The notes beneath the pieces are model-generated. The model was given only the letters and a program-made list of their open reading frames with translations. It had not been told where the DNA came from and did no database searches. A DNA stretch of 64,000 bases from Pirellulales bacterium (GTDB taxonomy: Bacteria; Planctomycetota; Planctomycetia; Pirellulales; JAEUIK01). The stretch is taken from positions 124,001 through 188,000 of the forward strand of contig JAHBXR010000012.1 in NCBI GenBank assembly GCA_019636335.1, read 5' to 3'. Below, piece by piece: positions 26,134 to 34,960 of this stretch. The first letter of the stretch is position 1. The number at the start of each line of letters is the position of its first letter. The position numbers and the translations under genes were made by a program.

Positions 26134-26889
26134 TCACTCCGGCTCAACGCTCCAGATCTTCCGTCCCAGCCGATTGACATTGTCATAGGTCAGCAGGGTG
26201 AAGCAGGCGAGATAGTCGCCGCGGGCATAGCCGGGATTCGCCTGCACGAAGTAGGCCACTTCCGGGTCGGCCAGGTGACGTTCCGAAATGGCCGCGCGGT
26301 CGCCCACGACCGGCGTCGGGTCCTTGAGCGCGACGACCGTCTTCTCCGCGTCGTATTCGTCGGGAAACTTCATCCGCACCAGCTTTTCGAGCTTGCGCAG
26401 CAGATCGGGCGAAGTCGCCCGATCGCGGCGCGGGTGGTAGGTCTCGAACATACCGGGCATCAGGCGGTAGCTGCGGTTCGTGCAGGTGAGCAGCACCCAA
26501 TAGACCGGTCCGTCGTGCAGTGACTTACGTTCGGCAAACATGTGCGTGCCGACCGTGCGAATGAAGCCGCGGTCTCCCCAATGCTCCGGCGCGATGACCG
26601 TATCGCCCGTGAACCAGGCCACCAGCGGCTCGCCGTCGAGTTCGGTTCGCAACGACATGAGGGTCGAGAAGCCGACGATCCGCTCCGTGCCGTGCTCGAC
26701 GACGAGAAAGACCCACTCTTTCTCGCGCAGATCGTGCTCGAAGTGCGCGCGGTCGATCCCCTCGAAGTGCTCGCTCATCAACTCGAAGAGGCGCTCGACT
26801 TCGGCCGGCGTAATTTCGCTTTGCCGGCGGGCGATGGTCGTCACCGGGCGGACTTCCGGTGAGGTATTCTGTGTTTCTTGCGATTGCAT
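26134..26889 (-). CDS. GNAT-like protein, function unknown
   Basis: ATG 26889 is preferred to the TTG nine bases upstream and gives 251 aa. The first 140 residues read like an acetyltransferase (GNAT) fold: helix E-V-E-R-L-F-E-L-M, strand W-V-F-L-V-V-E, R-I-V-G-F-S-T-L-M, then L-V-A-W-F-T-G-D-T-V-I and a helix region ending Y-R-L-M-P-G-M-F. The classic acetyl-CoA loop Q-x-x-G-x-G/A is not clear, and G-D-R-G-F-I may stand in for it. No substrate can be proposed. The small membrane-protein gene ends 34 nt upstream, within a tandem repeat, so the pair is probably co-transcribed. Confidence 0.65.
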   Translation of the reverse strand: MQSQETQNTSPEVRPVTTIARRQSEITPAEVERLFELMSEHFEGIDRAHFEHDLREKEWVFLVVEHGTERIVGFSTLMSLRTELDGEPLVAWFTGDTVIAPEHWGDRGFIRTVGTHMFAERKSLHDGPVYWVLLTCTNRSYRLMPGMFETYHPRRDRATSPDLLRKLEKLVRMKFPDEYDAEKTVVALKDPTPVVGDRAAISERHLADPEVAYFVQANPGYARGDYLACFTLLTYDNVNRLGRKIWSVEPE

Positions 26890-26896
26890 AGTGTTC

Positions 26897-26926
26897 AAAA
26901 TCCCTGCCCTAAAAATTCCTGCCCTA
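26897..26926. repeat. Tandem 15-nt duplication carrying ribosome-binding-site-like sequence
   Basis: AAAATCCCTGCCCTA (26897-26911) is followed directly by AAAATTCCTGCCCTA (26912-26926), 14 of 15 identical. On the minus strand each copy reads TAGGGCAGG-A/G-ATTTT. The first supplies the TAG stop of the small membrane gene, the second lies just before the GNAT-like gene start. Confidence 0.8.
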
Positions 26927-27199
26927 GAAAAATGCCTCGCTATAGAAATCCCACAAGTGCCACATCCCGAGCGGGGACCAAAGAATTGCGAGTATCAAGC
27001 CGTACCGTTCCGAGAAAGGAACCGCGTGGCTGAAGCTGCGCCGCGAGATCCGCCCACCCGTCATCATCGCTGCTAGGAACCAAAGTGCCATCAACGGCAG
27101 ACAGTAGTACAAGCAAGCGATTGAAGTATTGTTGCCAACTTGTGCGGTATTGCCCGCCAGCAGATCGGCGCCGGTAACGGTCTCATTGTGATTGGACAT
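26924..27199 (-). CDS. Small membrane protein, two predicted segments
   Basis: A 91-aa reading frame with two hydrophobic stretches, L-Y-Y-C-L-P-L-M-A-L-W-F-L-A-A-M-M (30-46) and Y-G-L-I-L-A-I-L-W-S-P-L-G-M-W (66-80), joined by a basic loop G-R-I-S-R-R-S-F. A polar N-terminus of about 28 residues precedes them. No family is recognised, and no strong ribosome-binding site is seen before ATG 27199. Codon GC is lower than in the neighbours. It is reported because the membrane pattern and close spacing to the next minus gene are gene-like. Confidence 0.5.
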   Translation of the reverse strand: MSNHNETVTGADLLAGNTAQVGNNTSIACLYYCLPLMALWFLAAMMTGGRISRRSFSHAVPFSERYGLILAILWSPLGMWHLWDFYSEAFF

Positions 27200-27473
27200 G
27201 CTTCGACAGGCTCGCTGCCCTCAAATACACTGGCCGTGCCACACGGCCTGCCTTCCTGTGCCATGCGTCCGTTCTGGTTCAGCATAGACCCTGTTCGACC
27301 GGCAGGGAAACAAATCGCGTCTCGACTCTGCCGGCTGCGCCCAAGATGCTGAAAAAGGTGTCAGTTTCCCCCCGTTGCACGATGGCTTTCTCTCACGATA
27401 ATCAGGGCACCGCGATGGCGTTGCCGCCCGCTGTCGCTCCCGCCCCGCTCGTGCCCGGAGAAACCCCCGAGCG

Positions 27474-30400
27474 ATGAAGACCATTCGCAAGCTGCTCGTT
27501 GCCAACCGTAGCGAAATCGCCATTCGCGTCTTCCGTACAGGGCACGAACTCGGTATCCGCACCGTCGGTATCTTTTCGCACGAGGATCGCTACGCCCTGC
27601 ACCGATTCAAGGCCGACGAGGCCTACGAGATCGGCAAGCCAGGGGAACCGATCCGCTCGTACCTCGACATTCCCGGCATCATCGAGATCGCCACCGAGCA
27701 TGGCGTTGATGCCATCCACCCGGGCTACGGCTTTCTGTCAGAGAATCCCGATTTGGCCCGCGCCTGCGAGGCGGCCGGCATTATCTTCGTCGGTCCGCCG
27801 GTCGAGGCCCTCGACAAGCTGGGCGACAAGGTCACGGCACGGCACATCGCCCACCAGGCCGGGGTGCCCATTCTCTCGGGTAGCGAGAATCCCCTCACGG
27901 GGCCCGAAGAGGCCGCCAGGCTGGCCGAGAAGCTGGGCTACCCCGTGCTACTCAAGGCGGCCAAGGGGGGGGGCGGACGCGGGATGCGCGTCGTGACTTC
28001 CGCCGATAAGCTGGCGGGCTCGCTCGAACAAGCCCAGCGCGAGGCGCTCAACGCCTTCGGCAGCGACGATGTCTTTCTCGAAAAGTTCATCGGCCGCGCC
28101 AAGCACATCGAAGTCCAGTTGCTCGGCGATAAGCACGGCAACCTGCTGCACCTGTACGAACGCGACTGTTCGCTGCAACGCCGCCATCAGAAGGTCGTCG
28201 AGCTGGCGCCGGCGGTCGGCCTCGATCCCAAGCTGCGCATGGAGATCTGCGACGCCGCCATCAAGATCGGCCGCGCGGTGAACTACAACAACGCCGGCAC
28301 CGTCGAATTCCTGGTCGATGCCGACACGGGCAAGTTCTTTTTCATCGAGGTCAATCCGCGCATCCAGGTCGAGCACACGGTGACCGAGGCGGTTACGGGC
28401 ATCGACATCGTGAAGTCGCAGATTCTGGTGGCGGCCGGCGCGCATCTGTCCGATCCGGAGATCGGGTTGCCGACGCAGGAGAGCGTCGAGCTGCGAGGCT
28501 TCGCCTTGCAGGCCCGCGTGACCACCGAGGACCCCGAGAATCAGTTCCGTCCCGATTACGGCCGCGTGAGCCACTATCGTTCGGCCGGCGGCATGGGCAT
28601 TCGCCTCGATGCCGGGACGGCCTTTTCGGGCGCCGTCGTGACGCCCTATTACGATTCGCTGCTCGTGAAGGTGACGGCCTGGGGACGCCGCTATACCGAC
28701 GCGCTCGACCGCATGGAGCGCGCGCTGCAGGAGTTCCGCATCCGCGGCGTGAAGACGAACATTCCGTTCCTCATCAATATTTTGGCCCACCCCACGTTCC
28801 GCGCGGGAGAGTGTACCACGCGCTTCATCGACGAGACGCCGGCCCTGTTCCAGATCGAGCAACGCCGCGACCGCGCGACCAAGCTCTTCACCTACATGGC
28901 CGACGTGATCGTCAACAGGCACCCCGCCATCAAGACGAAAGGCGAGCCGCCGAAGAAGCCGTGGCCGCCGATTCCGCAGTTTCCGCCGCAGAAGGCGATC
29001 CCCGAAGGTACTCGCAACCGGCTGCAGAAGCTGGGCGCGGAAAAGTTCTGCGCCTGGGTGCGCGATCAAAAGCCGTTGCTCGTCACCGACACGACCATGC
29101 GCGACGCGCACCAGTCCCTGTTGGCGACCCGCGTCCGCACGTACGACCTGCTGCAGATTGCCGAGGGCTACGCCCACTTGGCGTCGGGACTGTTCTCGCT
29201 CGAGATGTGGGGCGGGGCCACGTTCGATACGTCGATGCGCTTCCTCAAGGAGTGCCCCTGGCAACGTCTGGCCGACCTGCGCACACGTATCCCAAACATC
29301 TTGTTCCAGATGTTGTTGCGGGCGTCGAACGCGGTGGGCTATTCGAACTATCCGGACAATGTGGTCGAGGCCTTCGTCGACGAGGCGGCCCAGACCGGGA
29401 TGGATGTCTTCCGCATCTTCGACTCGTTGAACTGGGTGCCGAACATGCGGATCGCCATCGAGGCGGTTCGCAAGTCGGGCATGATCGCCGAGGCCACCGT
29501 CTGCTACACCGGCGATATCCTCGATCCCCAGCGCACCAAGTACAACCTGAAATACTACGTCGACCTGGCCAAGGAGTTGGAAGGGCTCGGCGCCCACATG
29601 CTGGCCATCAAGGACATGGCCGGTTTGTGCAAGCCGGCCGCCGCCGAGTTGCTGGTCAAAACGCTCCGCCAGGAGATCGGCCTACCGATCCACTTCCACA
29701 CGCACGACACCGCGGGTGTGCAGGCCGCGTCGCTGTTGAAGGCCTCGGAGGCGGGGGTCGACGTGGTCGATGCGGCGCTGGCCCCGATGTCGGGCATGAC
29801 GTCGCAGCCCAACTTGAACTCGCTGGTCGAGACGCTTCGGTTCACGCCTCGCGACACGGGGCTCGATACCGAAGGGCTCTACCAGCTTGCCCAATACTGG
29901 GAAGCCGCCCGCGAGTTCTATGCTCCGTTCGAAGAGGGAATGAAGGCCAGCTCGGCCGAGGTCTATGCCCACGAAATGCCGGGCGGTCAGTTCACCAATC
30001 TGCGTCAGCAGGCCACGGCCGTCGGCCTGGGCGAGCGCTGGCGCGACGTGTGGCGCACCTATGCCGACATCAACCAGATGTTGGGCGACATCGTCAAGGT
30101 AACCCCCTCGTCGAAGGCCGTGGGGGATCTGGCCCTCTTCCTCGTGGCGAACAACCTCTCGTGCCAGGATCTGATGAGCTCGGACCGCGAGCTGGCGTTT
30201 CCCGAGTCGGTCGTCGATCTCTTGTCCGGGCGCATGGGACAACCGCCGGGTGGTTTTCCGCCGGACGTGCAAAAGCGCATCCTCCGCGGCGAGAAGCCCC
30301 TGACCGATCGGCCAGGCGCTACGCTGGCGCCGGCCGACTTCGAGGCCACGGCCAAGGAGCTCGAGGCCAAGATCGGCCGCCCGCCGGCGCGCCACGACGT

Positions 30401-30917
30401 GATTTCGTACATCATGTTCCCACGCGTGTACCTCGACTTCGCCAAGCACGAAGCCGAATTTTCGGATACGAGCATTCTGCCGACGCCCCTCTTCTTCTAT
30501 GGTTACGTGCCGGGCGAGGAGGTAGCGATCGAGCTCGAGCCAGGCAAGACGCTGATCGCGAAGTTCTCGGCCGTGGGCGATCCGCACGAGGATGGCCGCC
30601 GCACGGTCTTCTTCGACATGAATGGCCAACCGCGCAGTGTGACGGTGACCGATCGCGCGCTCGAATCCAGTATCGAAAAACGCCCCAAGGCCGACGCACA
30701 AAATCCGCTGCACGTGGGAGCACCAATGCCGGGACTGATCTTTGTCGTGGCCGTGCAGCCGGGAGACGAAGTGGCCCAGGGGCAGAAGCTGCTCTCGCTC
30801 GAGGCGATGAAGATGGAAACCACCATCTACGCGGAACGCGCTGGCCAGATCGCCGAAGTGCTGGTACAGGCCGGCACCCACGTCGAGACGGGCGATCTGC
30901 TGGTCCGCTTCGAGTAA
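27474..30917 (+). CDS. pyc: Pyruvate carboxylase
   Basis: This 1147-aa protein has the full single-chain architecture. Residues 1-455 are biotin carboxylase with ATP-grasp (K-G-G-G-G-R-G-M-R near 163-171, E-V-N-P-R-I-Q-V-E-H near 297). Residues 530-810 are the carboxyltransferase barrel, starting T-D-T-T-M-R-D-A-H-Q-S near 538, with H-F-H-T-H-D-T as metal ligands. The conserved PYC/OADA region follows, then a biotinyl domain with the biotin lysine K1113 in EAMKMET. The enzyme carboxylates pyruvate to oxaloacetate in the cytoplasm and refills the TCA cycle. The biotin ligase gene starts 9 nt after the stop, so the enzyme and the ligase that activates it are probably made together. Confidence 0.97.
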   Translation: MKTIRKLLVANRSEIAIRVFRTGHELGIRTVGIFSHEDRYALHRFKADEAYEIGKPGEPIRSYLDIPGIIEIATEHGVDAIHPGYGFLSENPDLARACEAAGIIFVGPPVEALDKLGDKVTARHIAHQAGVPILSGSENPLTGPEEAARLAEKLGYPVLLKAAKGGGGRGMRVVTSADKLAGSLEQAQREALNAFGSDDVFLEKFIGRAKHIEVQLLGDKHGNLLHLYERDCSLQRRHQKVVELAPAVGLDPKLRMEICDAAIKIGRAVNYNNAGTVEFLVDADTGKFFFIEVNPRIQVEHTVTEAVTGIDIVKSQILVAAGAHLSDPEIGLPTQESVELRGFALQARVTTEDPENQFRPDYGRVSHYRSAGGMGIRLDAGTAFSGAVVTPYYDSLLVKVTAWGRRYTDALDRMERALQEFRIRGVKTNIPFLINILAHPTFRAGECTTRFIDETPALFQIEQRRDRATKLFTYMADVIVNRHPAIKTKGEPPKKPWPPIPQFPPQKAIPEGTRNRLQKLGAEKFCAWVRDQKPLLVTDTTMRDAHQSLLATRVRTYDLLQIAEGYAHLASGLFSLEMWGGATFDTSMRFLKECPWQRLADLRTRIPNILFQMLLRASNAVGYSNYPDNVVEAFVDEAAQTGMDVFRIFDSLNWVPNMRIAIEAVRKSGMIAEATVCYTGDILDPQRTKYNLKYYVDLAKELEGLGAHMLAIKDMAGLCKPAAAELLVKTLRQEIGLPIHFHTHDTAGVQAASLLKASEAGVDVVDAALAPMSGMTSQPNLNSLVETLRFTPRDTGLDTEGLYQLAQYWEAAREFYAPFEEGMKASSAEVYAHEMPGGQFTNLRQQATAVGLGERWRDVWRTYADINQMLGDIVKVTPSSKAVGDLALFLVANNLSCQDLMSSDRELAFPESVVDLLSGRMGQPPGGFPPDVQKRILRGEKPLTDRPGATLAPADFEATAKELEAKIGRPPARHDVISYIMFPRVYLDFAKHEAEFSDTSILPTPLFFYGYVPGEEVAIELEPGKTLIAKFSAVGDPHEDGRRTVFFDMNGQPRSVTVTDRALESSIEKRPKADAQNPLHVGAPMPGLIFVVAVQPGDEVAQGQKLLSLEAMKMETTIYAERAGQIAEVLVQAGTHVETGDLLVRFE

Positions 30918-30926
30918 CGCACGCCG

Positions 30927-31709
30927 ATGTTCGATCTCGACAGAATTCGAGCCTCGGGCCTGTTGCGGCAGCTCGAATTCCGCGAAGAGATCGATTCGAC
31001 GAACAATCTGGCGATCGCGCTCCTGGCCGAGTCGGCGCTCGAGACGCCGGCGCTCGTGCTGGCCGAACGTCAAACCGCCGGCCGCGGCCGCGGAACGAAC
31101 CGTTGGTGGGCCGATGGCGGAGCACTGACCTTCTCGCTCGTCATCTCGCCCGACGCCGCGGGCATTTCGAGCGAGCGTTGGCCGCGCATCTCGCATTGCG
31201 CGGCGCTAGCGGTTGCCGAGGCGATCGAAGAGTTCGTCCCCACGGCCGAAGGCCAGCTCAAATGGCCGAACGACGTCTATCTGGCCGGCCGCAAGGTGTG
31301 CGGCGTGCTGGTCGAGGTGCCAGCCGCGAGCAAGGGAGAGCCGCAGCGTGTGGTCGTCGGCATCGGCGTGAACGTGAACAACTCGTTGGCCGGCGCTCCC
31401 GAGGACGTTCGCGCGCGTGCCATCTCGCTGGCCGACGTGTGCGGTACCTCGACCGACATGACGGCCTTTCTCCTCACGCTGGTGCAGAGGTTTCACGAGG
31501 CCTTGGCCCACCTGGCGGCGAACGACGCCGTGCTTTTCGCGGGCTGGTCGCGCCGCTGTCTCCTTTCCGGGCGCACCGTGGCCATCGACATCGGCGGTCG
31601 ACAGATTCGCGGCCGCTGCCGCGGCGTCGCAGAAGATGGAGCACTGCTCGTCGAGAGCACGGGGGGGCTCGAACGCGTGCTAGGAGGCATCGTGCTCGAA
31701 TTCGCCTGA
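30927..31709 (+). CDS. birA: Biotin-[carboxylase] ligase, monofunctional
   Basis: The 260-aa product carries the biotin protein ligase signatures: E-I-D-S-T-N-N near 22, R-Q-T-A-G-R-G-R-G-T-N-R-W-W near 49 (biotinyl-AMP binding), L-K-W-P-N-D-V-Y near 112 and V-V-V-G-I-G-V-N-V-N near 147. A short SH3-like C-terminal domain ends V-L-G-G-I-V-L-E-F. There is no N-terminal DNA-binding domain, so it cannot repress biotin genes as E. coli BirA does. It attaches biotin to carrier lysines, most obviously K1113 of the adjacent pyruvate carboxylase. Confidence 0.93.
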   Translation: MFDLDRIRASGLLRQLEFREEIDSTNNLAIALLAESALETPALVLAERQTAGRGRGTNRWWADGGALTFSLVISPDAAGISSERWPRISHCAALAVAEAIEEFVPTAEGQLKWPNDVYLAGRKVCGVLVEVPAASKGEPQRVVVGIGVNVNNSLAGAPEDVRARAISLADVCGTSTDMTAFLLTLVQRFHEALAHLAANDAVLFAGWSRRCLLSGRTVAIDIGGRQIRGRCRGVAEDGALLVESTGGLERVLGGIVLEFA

Positions 31710-31793
31710 GTTGCTTGGCAGGCCGGGGAAGTATTCCTCGGCCTGTGCGGATCGCACGATGCGATCCCAAAATCGTGACATCAGTCGTGATTT

Positions 31794-31862
31794 TGCGAGC
31801 CTTGAGCAGCTTTGCTGCGAACCTGGCGAGGGGGGAAGAATGCCACGAAGGCATTCTTCCCC
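31794..31862. repeat. Dispersed module plus perfect 13-bp hairpin
   Basis: 31794-31828 matches 23193-23227 at 32 of 35 positions. It is followed by GGGGAAGAATGCC (31832-31844), loop ACGAA and the exact complement GGCATTCTTCCCC (31850-31862). The 13-bp hairpin lies about 120 nt after birA. No T-run follows, so a role as terminator is uncertain. The remaining gap 31710-32039 shows no gene. Confidence 0.75.
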
Positions 31863-32039
31863 AGGCTGTTAGCACGGGCATCTCTCGACGCTCGCTCCAC
31901 GCCGGCAGTGCTAGCAACCGTGCGGCACTGTCATGGTAGATTGGCGTCTTTGCGAAAAGTTTGCCGGTTGTGCGGCCGATAAAGGGTCACCGTAGAGGGG
32001 CATCCGCCGCCATACCGTTGATCCTTGCGCCAAGTCTCC

Positions 32040-33842
32040 ATGCACGCGATGCCTTCACCGCTTCGAGTGGCTACACTCCGCCATTTCATTGGCTTGCTGG
32101 CAATTCTGCTGGGCTCGGATGTTTTCGCCGAGGAGCGACAGCAGGGTAACAGCAGATCGAGCCCTGCACAGCAGATGCCTCCTCCGGCGGTGTTACCGCC
32201 TCTAACGACGATTGCCCGACCACTCGCGCCGGCGGCAGAAGTGCGTCCCTTGCCCCCCGTGCCCGCGGCGACTGCCACGGTCGCTCCTTCGGCTGTCGTG
32301 CCGATTCCGACCTACGCTCCGTCGAGCGTGCAGCAAGCGTCGGCCCATGCGCCGGTGCAGACCGCGACATCGAATTCGGTGGCAGCCACGTCAGCCAGCA
32401 AGGAGCTTTCGCGCGCCGAAATCGAGGAGATCGTGCGCGAGTACCTCGCGACGCACAGCGACGAAGTGGCTCAGGCGGCGGCCAGCGAATCGCTGGCGCC
32501 CACTTCGGCCGCCGAGGCACTCGAGGCGACTCCCGGCGAGGGCAAGGTCGTAGGCAGCGATTTGAACTTCAAGGGACGCTGGAACCACGGCCTGGAATTC
32601 GAAACGCCTAACAAGGATTTTCGCGTCCATGTCGGCGGTCGTACGCAGGTCGATGCCGCTTTCTTCGAAACGGACACGCTGGTCGAAAGCGGACTGGGGG
32701 GCATCGGAAACATTCCCGACTCGGTCAACTTCCGCCGCGGTCGCTTGCGCGTCGATGGCACCATGTGGGAAGTCTTCGAGTTCGCGGCCGAGTATGACTT
32801 TATCAACCAGTTCAACGCGGACCCGCTCGTCCCGCCGGCGCCGAACACCGTGGCGCCGATTCCCGCGATGACCGATTTGTGGCTGACCATCAAGCACCTG
32901 CCCGTGATCGGCAACGTGCGTATCGGCAATCACAAGGATCCGCTCAGCATGGAGCACCTGACGAGCAGCCGGTTTCTGCCGTTTCTCGAACGGTCGTTCA
33001 ACTTCGACGCCTTTACCGGCGCCTTCAACAACGGCTTTTCGCCGGGCATCTCCACCTTTCATTGGACCGAGGATGAACGCATGACCTGGGCGGTCGGCGT
33101 CTTCAAGAACGTGCAGAATCCCTTTGGCTTTGCAGTGGGGGGTGGAGAATACAACGCGGAAGGGCGCGTCACGATGCTGCCCGTCTACGAGGGGGAGGGC
33201 CGTTACCTGGTCCATATCGGCGGTGCGGCCAGCCAACGCGATCTCGACAACCAGCAACAGCGCTTCCGCAGCCGCGGCAACGTGCGAAACGGTCCGCCGG
33301 GCCCCTTGAACGCCATCCTCGCCGACACGGGCATCATGTACGGCGACGAGCAGCAGATCGTCGGTGGTGAAGTGGCGGCGGTCTGGGGCTCGCTCACCCT
33401 GCAGGCCGAATACATCGGCACCTGGATTCACGACGCACAGTGGCCGCAAGCGGCGCCCGTCGAGCGAGGCACCGCGTACTTTCAAGGCACCTACGTGCAG
33501 GCCTTCTGGTTCCTGACCGGCGAGCACGAGTCCTATAACCGGCATACCGGCGTGTTCGAGCGCGTCGTACCGCACGAAAACTTCTTTCTCGTGCCGGGCT
33601 GCGGCCGTTGCTTGTGTGGCCGCGGCGCGTGGCAGATCGGAGCCCGCTACTCGTTTCTCGATCTCAACAGCATGGGCATCCAGGGAGGCATGCTGCACAG
33701 CATGACCTGGGGATTGAACTGGTTCCTCAATCCCAATGCCAAGCTGCAATGGAACTACGATTACACGTTCCGCGACTCGGCCAGCGGCTTTAGCAACGGC
33801 GACATCCAGGCGTTCGGCACGCGACTGGCCATGGACTTTTAA
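32040..33842 (+). CDS. OprP-type outer-membrane porin with long Pro/Ala extension (porin 1)
   Basis: Candidate starts are ATG 32025, 32040 and 32049. 32040 gives 600 aa and an N-terminal signal peptide ending near D-V-F-A-E. Residues about 35-115 are Pro/Ala/Val-rich and probably disordered. A helix (S-R-A-E-I-E-E-I-V-R-E-Y-L) follows. From about residue 165 the chain is a phosphate-selective porin O/P-like barrel: G-L-E-F-E-T-P-N-K-D-F-R-V-H-V-G-G-R-T-Q-V-D, F-R-R-G-R-L-R-V-D-G, V-R-I-G-N-H-K-D-P-L-S-M-E, and a final strand ending in Phe (T-R-L-A-M-D-F). The extension may bind peptidoglycan or the periplasm. The transported solute is not known, and anions are only suggested by the family. 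Confidence 0.85.
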   Translation: MHAMPSPLRVATLRHFIGLLAILLGSDVFAEERQQGNSRSSPAQQMPPPAVLPPLTTIARPLAPAAEVRPLPPVPAATATVAPSAVVPIPTYAPSSVQQASAHAPVQTATSNSVAATSASKELSRAEIEEIVREYLATHSDEVAQAAASESLAPTSAAEALEATPGEGKVVGSDLNFKGRWNHGLEFETPNKDFRVHVGGRTQVDAAFFETDTLVESGLGGIGNIPDSVNFRRGRLRVDGTMWEVFEFAAEYDFINQFNADPLVPPAPNTVAPIPAMTDLWLTIKHLPVIGNVRIGNHKDPLSMEHLTSSRFLPFLERSFNFDAFTGAFNNGFSPGISTFHWTEDERMTWAVGVFKNVQNPFGFAVGGGEYNAEGRVTMLPVYEGEGRYLVHIGGAASQRDLDNQQQRFRSRGNVRNGPPGPLNAILADTGIMYGDEQQIVGGEVAAVWGSLTLQAEYIGTWIHDAQWPQAAPVERGTAYFQGTYVQAFWFLTGEHESYNRHTGVFERVVPHENFFLVPGCGRCLCGRGAWQIGARYSFLDLNSMGIQGGMLHSMTWGLNWFLNPNAKLQWNYDYTFRDSASGFSNGDIQAFGTRLAMDF

Positions 33843-33939
33843 TGCTTCCAGCACGGAAATGCGAACATAATCGCTCGAGGCCGAATGCTGTTTCTCACGC
33901 TGATGATGGCGTTTTCTGTCACGAATGCGCCCGACGAGC

Positions 33940-34626
33940 CTAGATCGGTCGCTGCAGCTTGATGCGGGTGGTGCCGGGAATCGCTTCGAGCAATTGCACG
34001 AGTTGCTCCAGTTCCGCATCGCTTTTCAAGCGGACATCGACCAGTACGCTGGTTTTCTTGGCCTTGAGCCGGCGGTCGTAATCGACGGCCGCCACTTCGG
34101 CCCCCACGGCGCGCAATCGCGCCAGCACATCGGCCGTGCTGACTTCGCTGTCGCTGACCGTCAGCGAGATTCGGCGAACCACCAGCCGGCCTTTACGCCC
34201 TTCGACGCGGCGCAGCACAACCAGGCAGAAGAGCGAAATGGCCGTGGCGATGATCGCCTCGACGTACATACCCCCCCCCGACGCGAGTCCGATCGCGGCA
34301 ACCAGCCAAAGACTGGCCGCGGTCGTGAGGCCTTGAATGCCGACGCCGCTCCGCAGGATGGCGCCGGCCCCCAGGAAACCGATGCCGCTGACGACGCTCG
34401 CGGCGATGCGCGAGGCGTCGACCTCGACGAGATCGCCCGGAGCGTACTGCTGGAAATAGACAAACTGCGTGGAGACCAGCATGAAGGTGGCCGACGCGAT
34501 CGATACCAGCAAATGCGTTCGTAAGCCGGCGGGGCGACCCTGCCGCTCGCGTTCCCAACCGATCACGCCTCCCAGGCAGGTTGCCACCGCCATGCGGCCG
34601 ATCATGGCGACATGTCCGATCATCAT
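33940..34626 (-). CDS. MgtC/SapB family membrane protein
   Basis: The 228-aa protein has four or five membrane segments in the MgtC pattern: an early G-G-V-I-G-W-E-R-E-R-Q-G-R-P-A-G-L-R-T-H motif, G-I-G-F-L-G-A-G-A-I near 82 and G-L-T-T-A-A-S-L-W near 99. The C-terminal 80 residues form a soluble ACT-like domain (L-V-V-R-R-I-S-L-T-V and V-L-V-D-V-R-L). MgtC proteins help cells cope with low magnesium and affect ATP synthase or phosphate uptake in pathogens. The biochemical activity remains debated. It is divergent from porin 2, with a palindrome in the shared upstream region. Confidence 0.9.
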   Translation of the reverse strand: MMIGHVAMIGRMAVATCLGGVIGWERERQGRPAGLRTHLLVSIASATFMLVSTQFVYFQQYAPGDLVEVDASRIAASVVSGIGFLGAGAILRSGVGIQGLTTAASLWLVAAIGLASGGGMYVEAIIATAISLFCLVVLRRVEGRKGRLVVRRISLTVSDSEVSTADVLARLRAVGAEVAAVDYDRRLKAKKTSVLVDVRLKSDAELEQLVQLLEAIPGTTRIKLQRPI

Positions 34627-34960
34627 CGCTTGGCTCTCCCGTTCGCCTGCGGTGCTCTTGCTACCAAAAAGCGTGCTTCATTGAATCATGCTCCGCGCGG
34701 CTTGTCGACGCGGTCGACAGCATGTTTCGCTGCCGAACGCGTGGCATGGCGCTCTGCGCCGGCCTGGGATGCTTGGGAAAGGGCCACTACTTAAAATCTT
34801 CGTAAGGTTGCTCATCCGGCTGTCCACGGCGACTTTACTGGCCCGATAAGGGTGACGCGTGCCGCCGCGGTGCCGTCGATCCTCGAGCGCAGCAGGCTCG
34901 CGAACGAGAGAATGGCGCGCCACGATTGCAGCCGGTTTCTTCAGGTAGTCCGTTCCCATC
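34627..34960. promoter_or_regulatory. Divergent intergenic region with a TGTCGAC palindrome
   Basis: TGTCGAC-GCG-GTCGACA (34703-34719) is a perfect palindrome with 7-bp arms and a 3-bp centre, in the region between the divergent mgtC-like and porin 2 genes. It has the size of a repressor or activator operator. The rest of the 334-bp region shows no gene. An AT-rich TACTTAAAAT (34790-34799) could be part of a promoter. Confidence 0.4.

Noticed and set aside
27948..29597. 550-codon minus frame opposite pyc
   Set aside because: Antisense shadow with no recognisable domain.
28811..31939. Open frame of over 1000 codons overlapping pyruvate carboxylase
   Set aside because: It is a shifted-frame shadow of pyc and birA, rich in Arg/Gly/Ala/Pro with no domain.
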